This document shows positions 20,068 to 28,303 of a stretch of DNA of 47,108 bases, piece after piece. A program made the translations under genes and the position numbers. Each line of letters starts with the position of its first letter. Position 1 is the stretch's first letter. The notes under the pieces were generated by a model. The model worked only from the letters and a program-made list of their open reading frames with translations. It searched no databases and was not told the origin of the DNA. The stretch spans positions 1 to 47,108 of the forward strand of contig JACQIA010000017.1 in assembly GCA_016198705.1 (NCBI GenBank), in the 5' to 3' direction. The DNA is from Candidatus Aenigmatarchaeota archaeon (lineage in GTDB: Archaea; Aenigmatarchaeota; Aenigmatarchaeia; CG10238-14; SCSR01).

Positions 20068-21170
20068 CCTTTGATCCTTCTTTTGGCCTTCCCCAAATGT
20101 TTTTCGTGATTTTTAGTCAATTGCTTCTCCAAATTGTCAGCAAGTATGTGAGAAGCCTCTTTCAAATCCCAGCCATGGGATTTTGCTATATAGATTTTCT
20201 TGTCGGTAATCAATTTCGCCCTCAATGAAAATTTTTTGTGCCCTTCGCCTTTTTTCTTGTGCACATCTGCATATACGAAAAGCTTCTGGATGTTGAACAT
20301 TTTCCCGAATTTATCCATAAATCTCGACAATAAATCCTGGAACTTTGATACTTCGAACGCATCGGCATCTTTTAGATGGGATACATATACAGGATATTGC
20401 TGGCCCAACTGAGCAAGTTCAATAACATCTTTAGGGACTACGATACCAATAGGTTGCAGATTCTTAGTAACTATGACTTCTTCATTATTCTTTAAAATAT
20501 CGATGGCTTTTTTCAAAGAAAATTCGTCTACACTTAAGGGAAATGTTTTGCGCATGCACTGCTTGACTTGAAAATCCTTGAGTGATCCCTTTTCCACAGA
20601 TGTCAATTCTGAATACCTTGGTGATTCTTTGGAGGCGAGTAAAAACTTTATTAGACTCAAACTGTCCAAACAACCAACTAATTCCTCCTTTAGATTTACA
20701 ACTGGTATAGTTGATACGTTGCTCTCGTGCATTAGCGTCATTGCCTTTTCAAGGTTATCTTGTTCTGAAATTATAATTGGTGGGCTCATCAACTTCTCAG
20801 GCTGTATATCCTTTACAAATTCAATGTGCTTGATCAAGTCTGTTTCGCTCAATATTCCAACTAGCCTATTGTTTTCAATAACAGGCAAAGCCCTGACGCC
20901 TGCCCCTATTATTTGAATCATAGCATCGTCCAAATTTGTATCTGGGTTCAGATAAGGCACATTAATCGCAAAACCCTTTGCCGAAGTTTTTGACGGATTA
21001 TATTCTCTTCCCAAGAGATGTTTAAGCAAAATAATCCCAGTCATAGAATTTTCTTTGACAACAGGCAATTGATGTACCCTGTATTCATACATCTTTGCTA
21101 GAACCTTGGATATAGTGTCATCTTCTTCTGCAACAATGACTTTTTTAATGGCGATGTCAGAAACTTTCAT
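20064..21170 (-). CDS. Four-CBS protein with C-terminal HPF-like domain
   Basis: 368 residues. Four CBS motifs in two pairs: 'YRVHQLPVVKENSMTGIILL', 'AGVRALPVIENNRLVGILSE', 'SNVSTIPVVNLKEELVGCLD' and 'NNEEVIVTKNLQPIGIVVPK'. The last 95 residues change character: 'FQDLLSRFMDKFGKMFNIQK', 'RAKLITDKKIYIAKSHGWDL' and 'ASHILADNLEKQLTKNHEKH' follow the strand/helix order of ribosome hibernation factors (HPF/RaiA). This would link nucleotide sensing by CBS to ribosome binding; the HPF assignment is inference from pattern. It sits 15 bp downstream of a zinc-ribbon microprotein. Confidence 0.75.
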   Translation of the reverse strand: MKVSDIAIKKVIVAEEDDTISKVLAKMYEYRVHQLPVVKENSMTGIILLKHLLGREYNPSKTSAKGFAINVPYLNPDTNLDDAMIQIIGAGVRALPVIENNRLVGILSETDLIKHIEFVKDIQPEKLMSPPIIISEQDNLEKAMTLMHESNVSTIPVVNLKEELVGCLDSLSLIKFLLASKESPRYSELTSVEKGSLKDFQVKQCMRKTFPLSVDEFSLKKAIDILKNNEEVIVTKNLQPIGIVVPKDVIELAQLGQQYPVYVSHLKDADAFEVSKFQDLLSRFMDKFGKMFNIQKLFVYADVHKKKGEGHKKFSLRAKLITDKKIYIAKSHGWDLKEASHILADNLEKQLTKNHEKHLGKAKRRIKG

Positions 21171-21185
21171 GTTTATCGGTTGTTT

Positions 21186-21305
21186 CTATTCTAACACAAA
21201 TGCATTCCCTTCATGGATTACTTTAATGTCGCACGAGTCACAAATAAAATTCCTAGAGCCGTTGATATTCGACAAATTCCCTTCCTCGCAACTTGGACAT
21301 TCCAT
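21186..21305 (-). CDS. 39-residue zinc-ribbon microprotein
   Basis: Too short for the ORF track. 'MECPSCEEGNLSNINGSRNF' followed by 'ICDSCDIKVIHEGNAFVLE' has two C-x2-C knuckles 15 residues apart. It starts the transcript that continues into the CBS/HPF-like gene 15 bp later. Probably a structural zinc ribbon; no family name known to me. Confidence 0.6.
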   Translation of the reverse strand: MECPSCEEGNLSNINGSRNFICDSCDIKVIHEGNAFVLE

Positions 21306-21385
21306 ATTAACCCCTCTACTCTAATTTTGATTTACTAGATATTATATTCGAAAGCATTAATTTTTAAAAGTTAAATGTTATTTGT

Positions 21386-21733
21386 ATGAAAACGATCAAT
21401 CACCTTCTATACGGAACGCACCCTAAGACAAACAAGATTAAAGACAGGACTATGCGAATAGTCAAGTTTCTAAAGGAAAACGGCGGAAAACTGGACGCAA
21501 ATGAATTGGAAGAGAAAATTGGCGTGTCTAGGATAGAAAGGCCCTCTATGTTCTACAAACCACTAGCTGCATTGAAAGAATGGGATTTGGTGCAGTCTCA
21601 TAAAAAAGTTGAATTCGATGCGAATGGGAAAAGACGCTTCAAGACAACATACGAACTAACTACTGAGATGTTCTTCCACCATATCCAAAAAACTTTATTA
21701 GAAAAATGTAAGACTGAATTGGAAATGATCTAA
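21386..21733 (+). CDS. Winged-helix protein, hypothetical
   Basis: 115 residues. 'DRTMRIVKFLKENGGKLDAN' and 'ELEEKIGVSRIERPSMFYKP' form a helix-turn-helix, 'LAALKEWDLVQSHKKVEFDA' plus 'GKRRFKTTYELTTEMF' the wing, and a C-terminal helix follows. TTTTTAAAAGTTAAATG lies about 25 bp before the ATG and suggests a leaderless transcript. Convergent with, and 2 bp from, another winged-helix gene. DNA binding is likely; target unknown. Confidence 0.6.
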   Translation: MKTINHLLYGTHPKTNKIKDRTMRIVKFLKENGGKLDANELEEKIGVSRIERPSMFYKPLAALKEWDLVQSHKKVEFDANGKRRFKTTYELTTEMFFHHIQKTLLEKCKTELEMI

Positions 21734-21735
21734 AA

Positions 21736-22035
21736 TCAGGTCTTTTCCTTTAAACGCGAAAGTTTGACCAGAACAGAATCTATACCTCTAGCCATATCCT
21801 CGCCGACATCAGTTAGTTTTATAATTTTTATTCGTCCTTTCTTTTCAAAATCGACAAGACCGAAATCATTAAATAATTCCAACAGCTTCACGGTGTGGGA
21901 ATAGGTGCAATCCACTGATTTTGATATGACAGTTGCGTATTTTGGGCCGTCTCTCAGACTCACAAGCATTCTTGCAGGCTTTGTCCTTAGGAATAATTTA
22001 GCTAGAAACTTTTCAGATTTTTCTTTTTGAACCAA
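21736..22035 (-). CDS. MarR-like winged-helix regulator
   Basis: 99 residues, TTG start at 22035 with AGGTGA upstream. 'AKLFLRTKPARMLVSLRDGP', 'KYATVISKSVDCTYSHTVKL' and 'LELFNDFGLVDFEKKGRIKI' make a clear winged helix, closed by 'ITDVGEDMARGIDSVLVKLS'-like helices. One-domain regulators of this size occur widely in archaea. Two inverted repeats (22140-22157 and 22198-22210) in the upstream divergent region are candidate operators, which would put the Memo gene under the same control. Confidence 0.65.
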   Translation of the reverse strand: MVQKEKSEKFLAKLFLRTKPARMLVSLRDGPKYATVISKSVDCTYSHTVKLLELFNDFGLVDFEKKGRIKIIKLTDVGEDMARGIDSVLVKLSRLKEKT

Positions 22036-22139
22036 GTGCCTGTCACCTTATAAATTATATCGCCTGTGAGGGTATTTATACTTAAAATATAACTTTTGTT
22101 AAATATATTTGCTTAAAAATGTATTGTATGATAAATATT

Positions 22140-22210
22140 GGACAATAGTAATTGTCCTGTATGTGGGTCTTATATAAAGTTATTTGAAAATTAAAATAGT
22201 AATAGTTACT
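22140..22210. promoter_or_regulatory. Two inverted repeats upstream of the Memo gene
   Basis: GGACAAT-AGTA-ATTGTCC (22140-22157) is a perfect 7-bp repeat; AGTAA-TAG-TTACT (22198-22210) is a perfect 5-bp repeat. A TATA-like TATATAAAG lies between them (about 22171-22179). The region separates the MarR-like gene and the Memo gene. Confidence 0.4.
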
Positions 22211-22220
22211 TGAATGTGTT

Positions 22221-23039
22221 ATGTTTAAGATTAGAGAAGCTTTCGCCAGTGGCGTACTATATGAAAACGAAGCAAGTTTGCTAAAATCACAGCTAGAAAG
22301 ATGTTTTAGCCACCAGTTGGGACCTAGAGGCATTAAACCACAAGCAGTTAGGTCATGTATAGTGCCCCATAATTCTCTTGAGTCGTCGGGTCCGGTAGCT
22401 GCATGGATGTATTCAAAACTGGAAAAATCGAATTTCATAATTTTGGGGGCTGCACATAAACCATTGCAATCGCAGTTTTCCATGATGAAGGAAGGCTTGT
22501 GGAAAACCCCGCTAGGTGAATTGCTGATAGATGCGAATATTGCAAAAAAATTATCTGACTCATGTGATTTAATAAAATATGATTCCTCATCCCACCAGAC
22601 AGAACACTCTATAGAAATGCAGCTTCCTTTTTTGCAGTACAGGTTTGGAAATGATATCAAATTTGTACCAATTTTAATTTTCAACAATTTCGCCGACGAA
22701 AATTTTTTGAATAATTGCAGGATTGTCGGTGAGGCTATAGCAGATGTTATAAAAAGCAGCAAAGATAAGTGGACTGTAATTGCAAGTTCTGACTTATCTC
22801 AGAATAAAAAATTTGACAATACAATAATAAAACCTTTGTTGAAATTTAATGGTGAAAAATTGTTTTCTAAAATTAAAAATAACGAAACCAAGATATGCGG
22901 ATTTGGATGCATTGCAACGGCAATTGCGGCTGCAAAAAAGTTGGGTGCTGGTAATGCTAAATTGCTGAAATATGCAACAGCTTCTCAGATAATTTCAAAT
23001 TCGTCGTCAACTGGCTATGCTTCCATTATATTTTATTAG
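22221..23039 (+). CDS. Memo family protein (AmmeMemoRadiSam system protein B)
   Basis: 272 residues matching the Memo/LigB-like fold. Landmarks: 'CIVPHNSLESSGPVAAWMYS' (usual PHAGYxYSG, here with substitutions), 'FIILGAAHKP', 'SSSHQTEHSIEMQLPFLQYR' and 'CGFGCIATAIAAA'. The metal-site segment 'SSDLSQ' has Gln where many relatives have His (SSDFSH). In archaea the gene often sits with AMMECR1 and a radical SAM gene; neither is in this window. Human Memo binds copper and acts in redox signalling; the archaeal role is unknown. GluRS follows 22 bp downstream. Confidence 0.85.
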   Translation: MFKIREAFASGVLYENEASLLKSQLERCFSHQLGPRGIKPQAVRSCIVPHNSLESSGPVAAWMYSKLEKSNFIILGAAHKPLQSQFSMMKEGLWKTPLGELLIDANIAKKLSDSCDLIKYDSSSHQTEHSIEMQLPFLQYRFGNDIKFVPILIFNNFADENFLNNCRIVGEAIADVIKSSKDKWTVIASSDLSQNKKFDNTIIKPLLKFNGEKLFSKIKNNETKICGFGCIATAIAAAKKLGAGNAKLLKYATASQIISNSSSTGYASIIFY

Positions 23040-23061
23040 ATTAGAAATTCTCTAATTGAAT

Positions 23062-24720
23062 ATGAAAGAACTGATTTTAAAGCATGTTTTAATCAATGCA
23101 TTAGAACATGACGGCAAGGCGGATTTACAAGCTGTTATTGGAAAAGTACTATCGGAAGACGAATCGCTGAAATATAAAATAAAAGAAGCCATCCCGGAAA
23201 TCAAAAGAACCGTGCAAGAAGTAAATTCGTTAAGTATAGAAAAGCAGAGGGAAAGGTTACATGAACTTGGCGCTACTATAAAGAAACCTGAAGCTAAGCA
23301 AGAAGGTCTGCCTGAATTATCTAATGCTGAGGTTGGCAAAGTTGTATTGAGATTGGCTCCGTTTCCTTCAGGGCCGCTTCATATTGGAAATTCTAGAATG
23401 GTGGTATTGAATGATGAGTATGCAAAAAAATACAAAGGGAAATTGTTGCTAGTCATTGACGACACAATTGGCAGCGAGGAAAAACACATCCTTCCAGAAT
23501 CATACAAGCTGATTGAAGATGGGCTGAAATGGTTGGGGGTTAAATATCATAAAAAAATTTACAAATCTGACAGGTTGAAAATTTTCTACGCTGCTGCTGA
23601 GCAAATAATAAAAAAAGACGCGGCGTATGTTTGCGAGTGTGATGCGGAGACTTTAAGAAAAAATAGGAGTGAAGGAATTGCTTGCAAACATAGAAGTGCG
23701 AGTATTGATGAGACTTTAAAGAAATGGAGGCTGATGCTAAAGGGCAAATATAAGGAAGGGAAGGCGGTTTTAAGGTTGAAAACTGACATGCGATATCCTA
23801 ACCCAGCCTTTAGAGATAGGGTTTTGCTCAGGGTTTCTGAAAGGAAACATCCGAGAGTAGGAAAGAAATATAAGGTATGGCCGATGCTCGAGTTTTCTTG
23901 GGCTGTTGACGATTACATGCTTGGTGTAACTCATATAATTCGCGGCAAAGATCTTGTTATCGAAGACATGATGGAGGAATTTATTTGGAACTTGATGGGA
24001 TGGAATAAACCTGAAATAATTCACTATGGATCTTTGAGAATTGGCGATGCCAAGTTAAGCAAAACAGAAGCTAGGAAGGCTATTGAAAAAGGCGTTTACT
24101 CGGACTGGGACGATCCAAGAACATGGAGCATACAATCTCTAGCCAAAAGAGGCATACAGCCTGAAGCAATAAGGAATTTTGTGATAAAAATGGGATTAAG
24201 CATGGCTGATGTTGCTGTACCGGAAGAAATATTGTATGCTGAGAATAGAAAACTTGTCGATGCTAAAGCCAACAGATATTTTGCAGTTTTCGATCCATTG
24301 GAAATATCTGTTGCTGGTGATGAAGTAAAAAACGCAAGAATCAATTTGCATCCAGACTTTCCTAAAAGGGGAAAGAGGAAAATAGCTATTAACTTGAAGA
24401 AAATTTATGTTGAAAGGGGGGATTTTGATAAATTTTTTGAACAGGAAGTTGGGCTGATAAATTTATTATCTATAAAGTTGAAGAGAAATTCGAAAGTTAC
24501 ATCTAATGATGTGAAGTATGAAATACCGAAAATACATTGGGTGTCGGAACCTAACGCAAAAATCAAAGTTTTAATGCCGAATGGGGAGGCAATTAAGGTC
24601 TTAGCTGAACCGAGCGTTAAGAAATTGAAGGTTGGCGAACTTGTGCAGTTCTATAGGGTTGGTTTTTGCAGAGTTGATAAAACAGGAAAGCAAACGGTTT
24701 TATACTTTACCCATAAATAG
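23062..24720 (+). CDS. gltX: Glutamyl-tRNA synthetase (archaeal type)
   Basis: 552 residues from ATG at 23062 (TTG at 23056 is an alternative). Class I motifs: HIGH-like 'PSGPLHIGN' (HIG at 107-109) and KMSKS-like 'AKLSKTEARKA'. 'WPMLEFSWAVDDYMLGVTHI' and 'IRGKDLV' are typical of GlxRS. The N-terminal 90 residues are the helical archaeal extension; the C-terminal half is the beta-barrel anticodon domain ('LVQFYRVGFCRVDKTG') shared with GlnRS. It charges tRNA-Glu, and probably tRNA-Gln for later amidation in archaea. Probably co-transcribed with Memo and followed by ribosomal genes. Confidence 0.95.
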   Translation: MKELILKHVLINALEHDGKADLQAVIGKVLSEDESLKYKIKEAIPEIKRTVQEVNSLSIEKQRERLHELGATIKKPEAKQEGLPELSNAEVGKVVLRLAPFPSGPLHIGNSRMVVLNDEYAKKYKGKLLLVIDDTIGSEEKHILPESYKLIEDGLKWLGVKYHKKIYKSDRLKIFYAAAEQIIKKDAAYVCECDAETLRKNRSEGIACKHRSASIDETLKKWRLMLKGKYKEGKAVLRLKTDMRYPNPAFRDRVLLRVSERKHPRVGKKYKVWPMLEFSWAVDDYMLGVTHIIRGKDLVIEDMMEEFIWNLMGWNKPEIIHYGSLRIGDAKLSKTEARKAIEKGVYSDWDDPRTWSIQSLAKRGIQPEAIRNFVIKMGLSMADVAVPEEILYAENRKLVDAKANRYFAVFDPLEISVAGDEVKNARINLHPDFPKRGKRKIAINLKKIYVERGDFDKFFEQEVGLINLLSIKLKRNSKVTSNDVKYEIPKIHWVSEPNAKIKVLMPNGEAIKVLAEPSVKKLKVGELVQFYRVGFCRVDKTGKQTVLYFTHK

Positions 24721-24751
24721 TGTTATACGTAATTTGAAATGATGAGGTGAT

Positions 24752-25129
24752 ATGATGCCGAAAGCGTATGTGAAGTTTGATATACCAAAAGAATTGAGTG
24801 GCAAGGTATTGCAGGCTGTAGAAACTGCAAGAAATACTGGGAAGTTAAGAATAGGAGTCAATGAAACGACTAAGGCGACCGATAAGGGGATTGCACAATT
24901 AGTTGTTATAGCCGGAGATGTGGAACCGGAAGAAATCGTAATGCATTTGCCGGTTCTCTGTGAAGAAAAGAAAATACCATATGTGTATGTCCCTAGCAAA
25001 TTGGAATTGGGCAGGTCTAGCGGGATTGATGTTGGCGCGGCTGCTATTGCAATAGCGGATGCTGGTGAAGGGAAGAATTTAATTAAAGATGTAGTAAACT
25101 CATTAGAGCAGCTGAAAAAGGCGGGCTAA
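24752..25129 (+). CDS. rpl7ae: Ribosomal protein eL8 (L7Ae)
   Basis: 125 residues; the first or second Met is the start, with GAGGTGAT just upstream as ribosome-binding site. K-turn binding core 'KLRIGVNETTKATDKGIAQL', 'VVIAGDVEPEEIVMHLPVLC' and 'IPYVYVPSKLELGRSSGIDV'. L7Ae is part of the large subunit and also of C/D and H/ACA RNPs and RNase P, so it works with fibrillarin and Nop5 encoded at 36.4-38.1 kb. It begins the eL8-eS28-eL24 cluster; its stop is followed directly by the eS28 ATG. Confidence 0.97.
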   Translation: MMPKAYVKFDIPKELSGKVLQAVETARNTGKLRIGVNETTKATDKGIAQLVVIAGDVEPEEIVMHLPVLCEEKKIPYVYVPSKLELGRSSGIDVGAAAIAIADAGEGKNLIKDVVNSLEQLKKAG

Positions 25130-25339
25130 ATGGCTGACGAGTCTTATCCTGCCGAAGTGTTGCAGATCCTTGGAAGAACTGGTGTTAGAGGGGTTTTGCA
25201 GGTTAGATGCAAAGTTCTGGAAGGCAGAGATAAGGGGAAGATTCTTACTAGAAATATTACAGGACCTGTTAGAATCAACGATATCCTTATGCTTAGAGAG
25301 ACAGAAATGGAAACTGCAATGAGAATGGAACAAAGGTAA
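25130..25339 (+). CDS. rps28e: Ribosomal protein eS28
   Basis: 69 residues, the family length. '[20 protein letters not shown]', '[20 protein letters not shown]' and the closing '[11 protein letters not shown]' are diagnostic. Small-subunit protein at the platform/exit region. It starts one base after the eL8 stop and is followed 5 bp later by eL24, so one operon. Confidence 0.97.
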   Translation: MADESYPAEVLQILGRTGVRGVLQVRCKVLEGRDKGKILTRNITGPVRINDILMLRETEMETAMRMEQR

Positions 25340-25344
25340 TTAAA

Positions 25345-25503
25345 GTGAAATGTTCTTTTTGCAGTGACGCTTTAAAAGCTGGGACTGGCAAGATGTTTGT
25401 CAGAAATACTGGCGGAATTACTTATTTTTGTTCTTCTAAATGCGAGAAAAGTTTTTTAATGGGTAGGGATAGAAAAAAATTGAAGTGGTCTAGGAAGAAT
25501 TAG
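25345..25503 (+). CDS. rpl24e: Ribosomal protein eL24
   Basis: 52 residues, missed by the ORF track. GTG start at 25345. 'CSFCSDALKAGTGKMFVRNT' and 'YFCSSKCEKSFLMGRDRKKL', closing with 'KWSRKN', are the eL24 zinc (treble-clef) pattern with two C-x2-C / C-x3-C pairs. It completes the eL8-eS28-eL24 operon, and tRNA-Ala follows 8 bp after its stop. Confidence 0.95.
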   Translation: MKCSFCSDALKAGTGKMFVRNTGGITYFCSSKCEKSFLMGRDRKKLKWSRKN

Positions 25504-25511
25504 GCTTTGAG

Positions 25512-25596
25512 GGGCCGGTAGATCAACGGTAGATCGCTTGCATGGCATAGTGCGCGTCGAGGCAAGAGGCTTCGGGTTCAAATCCCGACCGGTCCA
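25512..25596 (+). tRNA. tRNA-Ala(GGC) with a 13-nt intron
   Basis: Acceptor GGGCCGG pairs with CCGGTCC, including the G3-U70 wobble that marks tRNA-Ala. D arm GATC-AACGGTA-GATC, anticodon stem CTTGC/GCAAG, variable AGGCT, T arm TCGGG-TTCAAAT-CCCGA, discriminator A. The anticodon loop is 20 nt (starts ATGGCA), so I place a 13-nt intron at 37/38 and anticodon GGC. CCA is not encoded. Between eL24 and uS13 on the same strand. Confidence 0.85.
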
Positions 25597-25639
25597 TGCT
25601 AAACATTTAAAAATTCCTTAATTGTATTATAGATAGCTG

Positions 25640-26248
25640 ATGTTTATGGCAAGAGATAAAGTAAGAGGCATTGACAAAAATAAGGGGAAGGAACAGGAGA
25701 AGGATAAGCCTAAGAAAGAACCTCCGAAAAGGGTGGAGAAAGTAGCCAGACAACTAGTTAGAGTTTTGAATACTGATTTAGACGGAGATAAGAGTTTGCT
25801 AAGAGCTTTAAGAGGGATTAAAGGAATTGGCTTTGCCATGGGTAAAGCTATCTGCAATGTTTCTGGGTTAGATCCTAAACTAAAATTGAGCTCGTTTGGT
25901 GAAGGCGATATTCAGAAATTGGAGCAAATTATTCGTGACCCTATCAAATCTGGCGTTCCTGTTTTTGTTGTTAATAGAAGGTTTGATTTGGAAACTGGAA
26001 AGGATGTGCATCTAACTGGGCAAGATTTTGATGTGGCGATGAAATTTGATGTCCAAAGAGAGATTGATGCAAAATCATACAGAGGATGGAGGCACATGCT
26101 AGGACAGCCTGTCAGGGGACAGGAGACGAGAAGCCACTTTAGACAGAAAGGAAGGGTTGTTGGTGTTATGAGGAAGGCTATTAAATTGCAAATGCAGAAG
26201 CCTGGAGAGGAAAAGAAGGAAGAGCCTAAAAAAGAAGAAAAGAAATAA
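25640..26248 (+). CDS. rps13: Ribosomal protein uS13
   Basis: 202 residues (MetPheMet start; the second Met is equally likely). Core 'RQLVRVLNTDLDGDKSLLRA', 'LRGIKGIGFAMGKAICNVSG' (helix-two-turn-helix), then 'KSYRGWRHMLGQPVRGQETR' near the C-terminus. The N-terminal 35 and C-terminal 25 residues are lysine/glutamate-rich extensions, longer than in most archaea (about 150 residues). First gene of the uS13-uS4-uS11-Rpo3 operon. Confidence 0.96.
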   Translation: MFMARDKVRGIDKNKGKEQEKDKPKKEPPKRVEKVARQLVRVLNTDLDGDKSLLRALRGIKGIGFAMGKAICNVSGLDPKLKLSSFGEGDIQKLEQIIRDPIKSGVPVFVVNRRFDLETGKDVHLTGQDFDVAMKFDVQREIDAKSYRGWRHMLGQPVRGQETRSHFRQKGRVVGVMRKAIKLQMQKPGEEKKEEPKKEEKK

Positions 26249-26269
26249 CTATCGTAAAATAGTGATTGA

Positions 26270-26767
26270 ATGAAAAGACAAAGGAAAAAATATGCTTCAC
26301 CTACAAGGCCATTTGACAAACAAAGGCTAGAAAGGGAACTCGAAAGTCTAAAGAATTTTGGATTGAAAAGAAAGACAGAGTTATGGAAAATGGAAGCCGT
26401 ATTGAGGACTTATAGAAGGTTGGCTCGAGAACTGGCTGCAAGCAGAAATGCAGGAAGGGAGAAAATACTTGTAGATAAATTAATAAAAATGGGTGTGCTT
26501 GGTGAGGGGGCGACGTTGGACGATGTTTTGGGTCTTACTATCGAAAAATTACTAGAAAGGAGACTGCCGAATTTAATTTTTAAAAAAGGGTTGACCAATT
26601 CTTTAAAACAGGCTCGCCAACTTGTTACGCACGGTCATGTAATTATTGGTGGGAGAAAGATTTCACACCCGAATTATTTGGTTCCCAAGAATGAGGAAGA
26701 TAAAATTGAAGTGGATTTTGCATTACAGCCAAAGAAGACTGAGAGTCCTGTAAATACGGTGATCTAA
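26270..26767 (+). CDS. rps4: Ribosomal protein uS4
   Basis: 165 residues. '[20 protein letters not shown]', '[20 protein letters not shown]', '[20 protein letters not shown]' and the S4 domain '[20 protein letters not shown]' are all present. Primary 16S rRNA binder that nucleates small-subunit assembly. It lies 21 bp after uS13 and 1 bp before the uS11 TTG. Confidence 0.97.
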   Translation: MKRQRKKYASPTRPFDKQRLERELESLKNFGLKRKTELWKMEAVLRTYRRLARELAASRNAGREKILVDKLIKMGVLGEGATLDDVLGLTIEKLLERRLPNLIFKKGLTNSLKQARQLVTHGHVIIGGRKISHPNYLVPKNEEDKIEVDFALQPKKTESPVNTVI

Positions 26768-26768
26768 G

Positions 26769-27164
26769 TTGCAAGAGAGGGAAGAAAAATGGGGAATAGT
26801 AAATATATTGGCTACAGAAAACAATACAATAGTTCACATTACTGATATCACCGGGAGTGAAACAATTGCCAGGTATTCCTCGGGAATGATGACAGATAAG
26901 GATAGGGAAGGCGGCATGCCATTTCCTGCCATGTTAGCTGCAAGGAAGGCGGCTGAAGAGGCTATCGGTAAAGGTATAACAGGTGTGCATATCAGAATTA
27001 GGGCCAGGGGATCACAATACTCAAAAGCTCCAGGAATGGGTGCACAGCCAAGCATTCGTAGTTTGGCTAGGGCTGGGTTGAGAATTGGAATGATTGAGGA
27101 TGTTACGCCTATTACGCATGGCACTTTGAGACCGAAAGGCGGGCGCAGGGGACGTCGTGTGTAA
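26769..27164 (+). CDS. rps11: Ribosomal protein uS11
   Basis: 131 residues with TTG start at 26769. '[20 protein letters not shown]', '[20 protein letters not shown]' and the C-terminal '[20 protein letters not shown]' are diagnostic. Platform protein near the decoding site. Translated in the uS13-uS4-uS11-Rpo3 operon. Confidence 0.96.
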   Translation: MQEREEKWGIVNILATENNTIVHITDITGSETIARYSSGMMTDKDREGGMPFPAMLAARKAAEEAIGKGITGVHIRIRARGSQYSKAPGMGAQPSIRSLARAGLRIGMIEDVTPITHGTLRPKGGRRGRRV

Positions 27165-27226
27165 TTACAAACTATAGTTAACCTTAAATTGATGCAAAAC
27201 CCAAATCTACAGTTATCCGTGATAAA

Positions 27227-27985
27227 GTGGAAGTTCAAATTTTAAACAAATCTGAATTGGAGATGCAATTTTTGGTTGAAGGAATCAAACCTTCATACGC
27301 GTCTGCATTAAGGCGTGTGATGATGAGTGAAATTCCTACTATGGCGACAGAATACGTAGATTTCAAAAAAAATGATTCAGCCCTGAATGACGAAATTATT
27401 GCGAACCGTTTGGGACTGATGCCGCTGACATTTGAGAGGGATGCTTACAACATAACCCAGGAATGCGATAATTGCAAGGGCAAAGGCTGCAGCAGATGCC
27501 AGGTAAAGCTTGTATTGAAGAAGAAAGGGCCGGGAATGGTTTATTCTGGGGATTTAAAATCCGATTCAAAAGATGTTAAACCAATTTTTGATGACATTCC
27601 TATAGTTGAATTGTTCAATGACCAGGAATTGCAATTTGAAGCTACAGCACAGTTAGGTTTTGGTAAAGTACATACGAAGTGGCAAGGTGCGGTAGTTGGC
27701 TATCAGGAAAATCCTACCGTTATTAAAAAGGAGGTTAAACCGTGTCCTGTTCATAAGCTGGTTCCTTTCAGGAATGGTTATTTGGTGAAAAAGGGTGATT
27801 GTGAAATGTGTATGGACTGTGTTGAAGAAGCAAGCAAGAAGGGTGGTGTTGAAAAGATAGGCGGTTTTATTTTTAATGTTGAAAGTGTGTGCGGATTGCA
27901 TGCTCAGGATGTTGTTTTGAGTGCTGCAGATATTTTAGATAAGAAATTTAGTGAATTCAGTAAAGATTTAAAGAAATTAAAATAA
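27227..27985 (+). CDS. rpo3: RNA polymerase subunit D (Rpo3) with iron-sulfur-type domain
   Basis: 252 residues, the archaeal alpha-like subunit. The dimerisation domain starts 'MEVQILNKSELEMQFLVEGI' and has 'ALRRVMMSEIPTMATEYVDF'; the insert has 'CDNCKGKGCSRCQVKL', and the third domain has 'CPVHKLV' plus 'GDCEMCMDCVEEA', the C...C-x2-C-x2-C set used to hold a [4Fe-4S] cluster in many archaeal D subunits. It pairs with subunit L to start polymerase assembly. End of the uS13-uS4-uS11-Rpo3 operon; tRNA-Leu follows 14 bp later. Confidence 0.95.
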   Translation: MEVQILNKSELEMQFLVEGIKPSYASALRRVMMSEIPTMATEYVDFKKNDSALNDEIIANRLGLMPLTFERDAYNITQECDNCKGKGCSRCQVKLVLKKKGPGMVYSGDLKSDSKDVKPIFDDIPIVELFNDQELQFEATAQLGFGKVHTKWQGAVVGYQENPTVIKKEVKPCPVHKLVPFRNGYLVKKGDCEMCMDCVEEASKKGGVEKIGGFIFNVESVCGLHAQDVVLSAADILDKKFSEFSKDLKKLK

Positions 27986-27999
27986 TCTATTTCTATCAT

Positions 28000-28120
28000 G
28001 CAGGGGTCGCCTAGTCTGGCCAATGGCGGCAGGCTTAAGATTTTCTTAAGCATTGATAAAAGATGATATAAGACACCTGCTGGGTTAGTCCCTTCGAGAG
28101 TTCGAATCTCTCCCCCTGCA
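28000..28120 (+). tRNA. tRNA-Leu(TAA) with a 35-nt intron
   Basis: Acceptor GCAGGGG/CCCCTGC with discriminator A. Anticodon stem GCAGG/CCTGC encloses a 42-nt loop beginning CTTAAG, so anticodon TAA at 34-36 and an intron of 35 nt at 37/38. A long variable arm (TGGG-TTAG-TCCC) marks class II, and the T arm is GAGAG-TTCGAAT-CTCTC. No encoded CCA. Confidence 0.87.
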
Positions 28121-28156
28121 TTAATTAAATTATTTTCCTAAAGACAATAATTAATT

Positions 28157-28303
28157 ATGGTGATTTTAGGCCAATGCCAATCATGTGGTAGAACTGTACC
28201 TGCTCTAGTCTCATGTCCAGCTTGTGGTTCCAGAGTCTGCCATCAATGCATCAACGTTCAAGGCGGATTTTGTAGAATATGTGGAGGCATTAAAAAAGTT
28301 TAG
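28157..28303 (+). CDS. 48-residue double zinc-ribbon microprotein
   Basis: Too short for the ORF track. It carries four C-x2-C knuckles: 'CQSC', 'CPAC', 'CHQC' (with 'RVCHQC') and 'CRIC', enough for two zinc ions in a compact double ribbon or RING-like fold. It is between tRNA-Leu and FKBP, and its stop overlaps by 4 bp the end of the convergent 28300 gene. Small cysteine-rich proteins like this are common in archaea but mostly unstudied. Confidence 0.65.
   Translation: MVILGQCQSCGRTVPALVSCPACGSRVCHQCINVQGGFCRICGGIKKV

Noticed and set aside
22082-22762. 226-aa minus-strand ORF
   Set aside because: Antisense to the Memo gene, which has clear family motifs.
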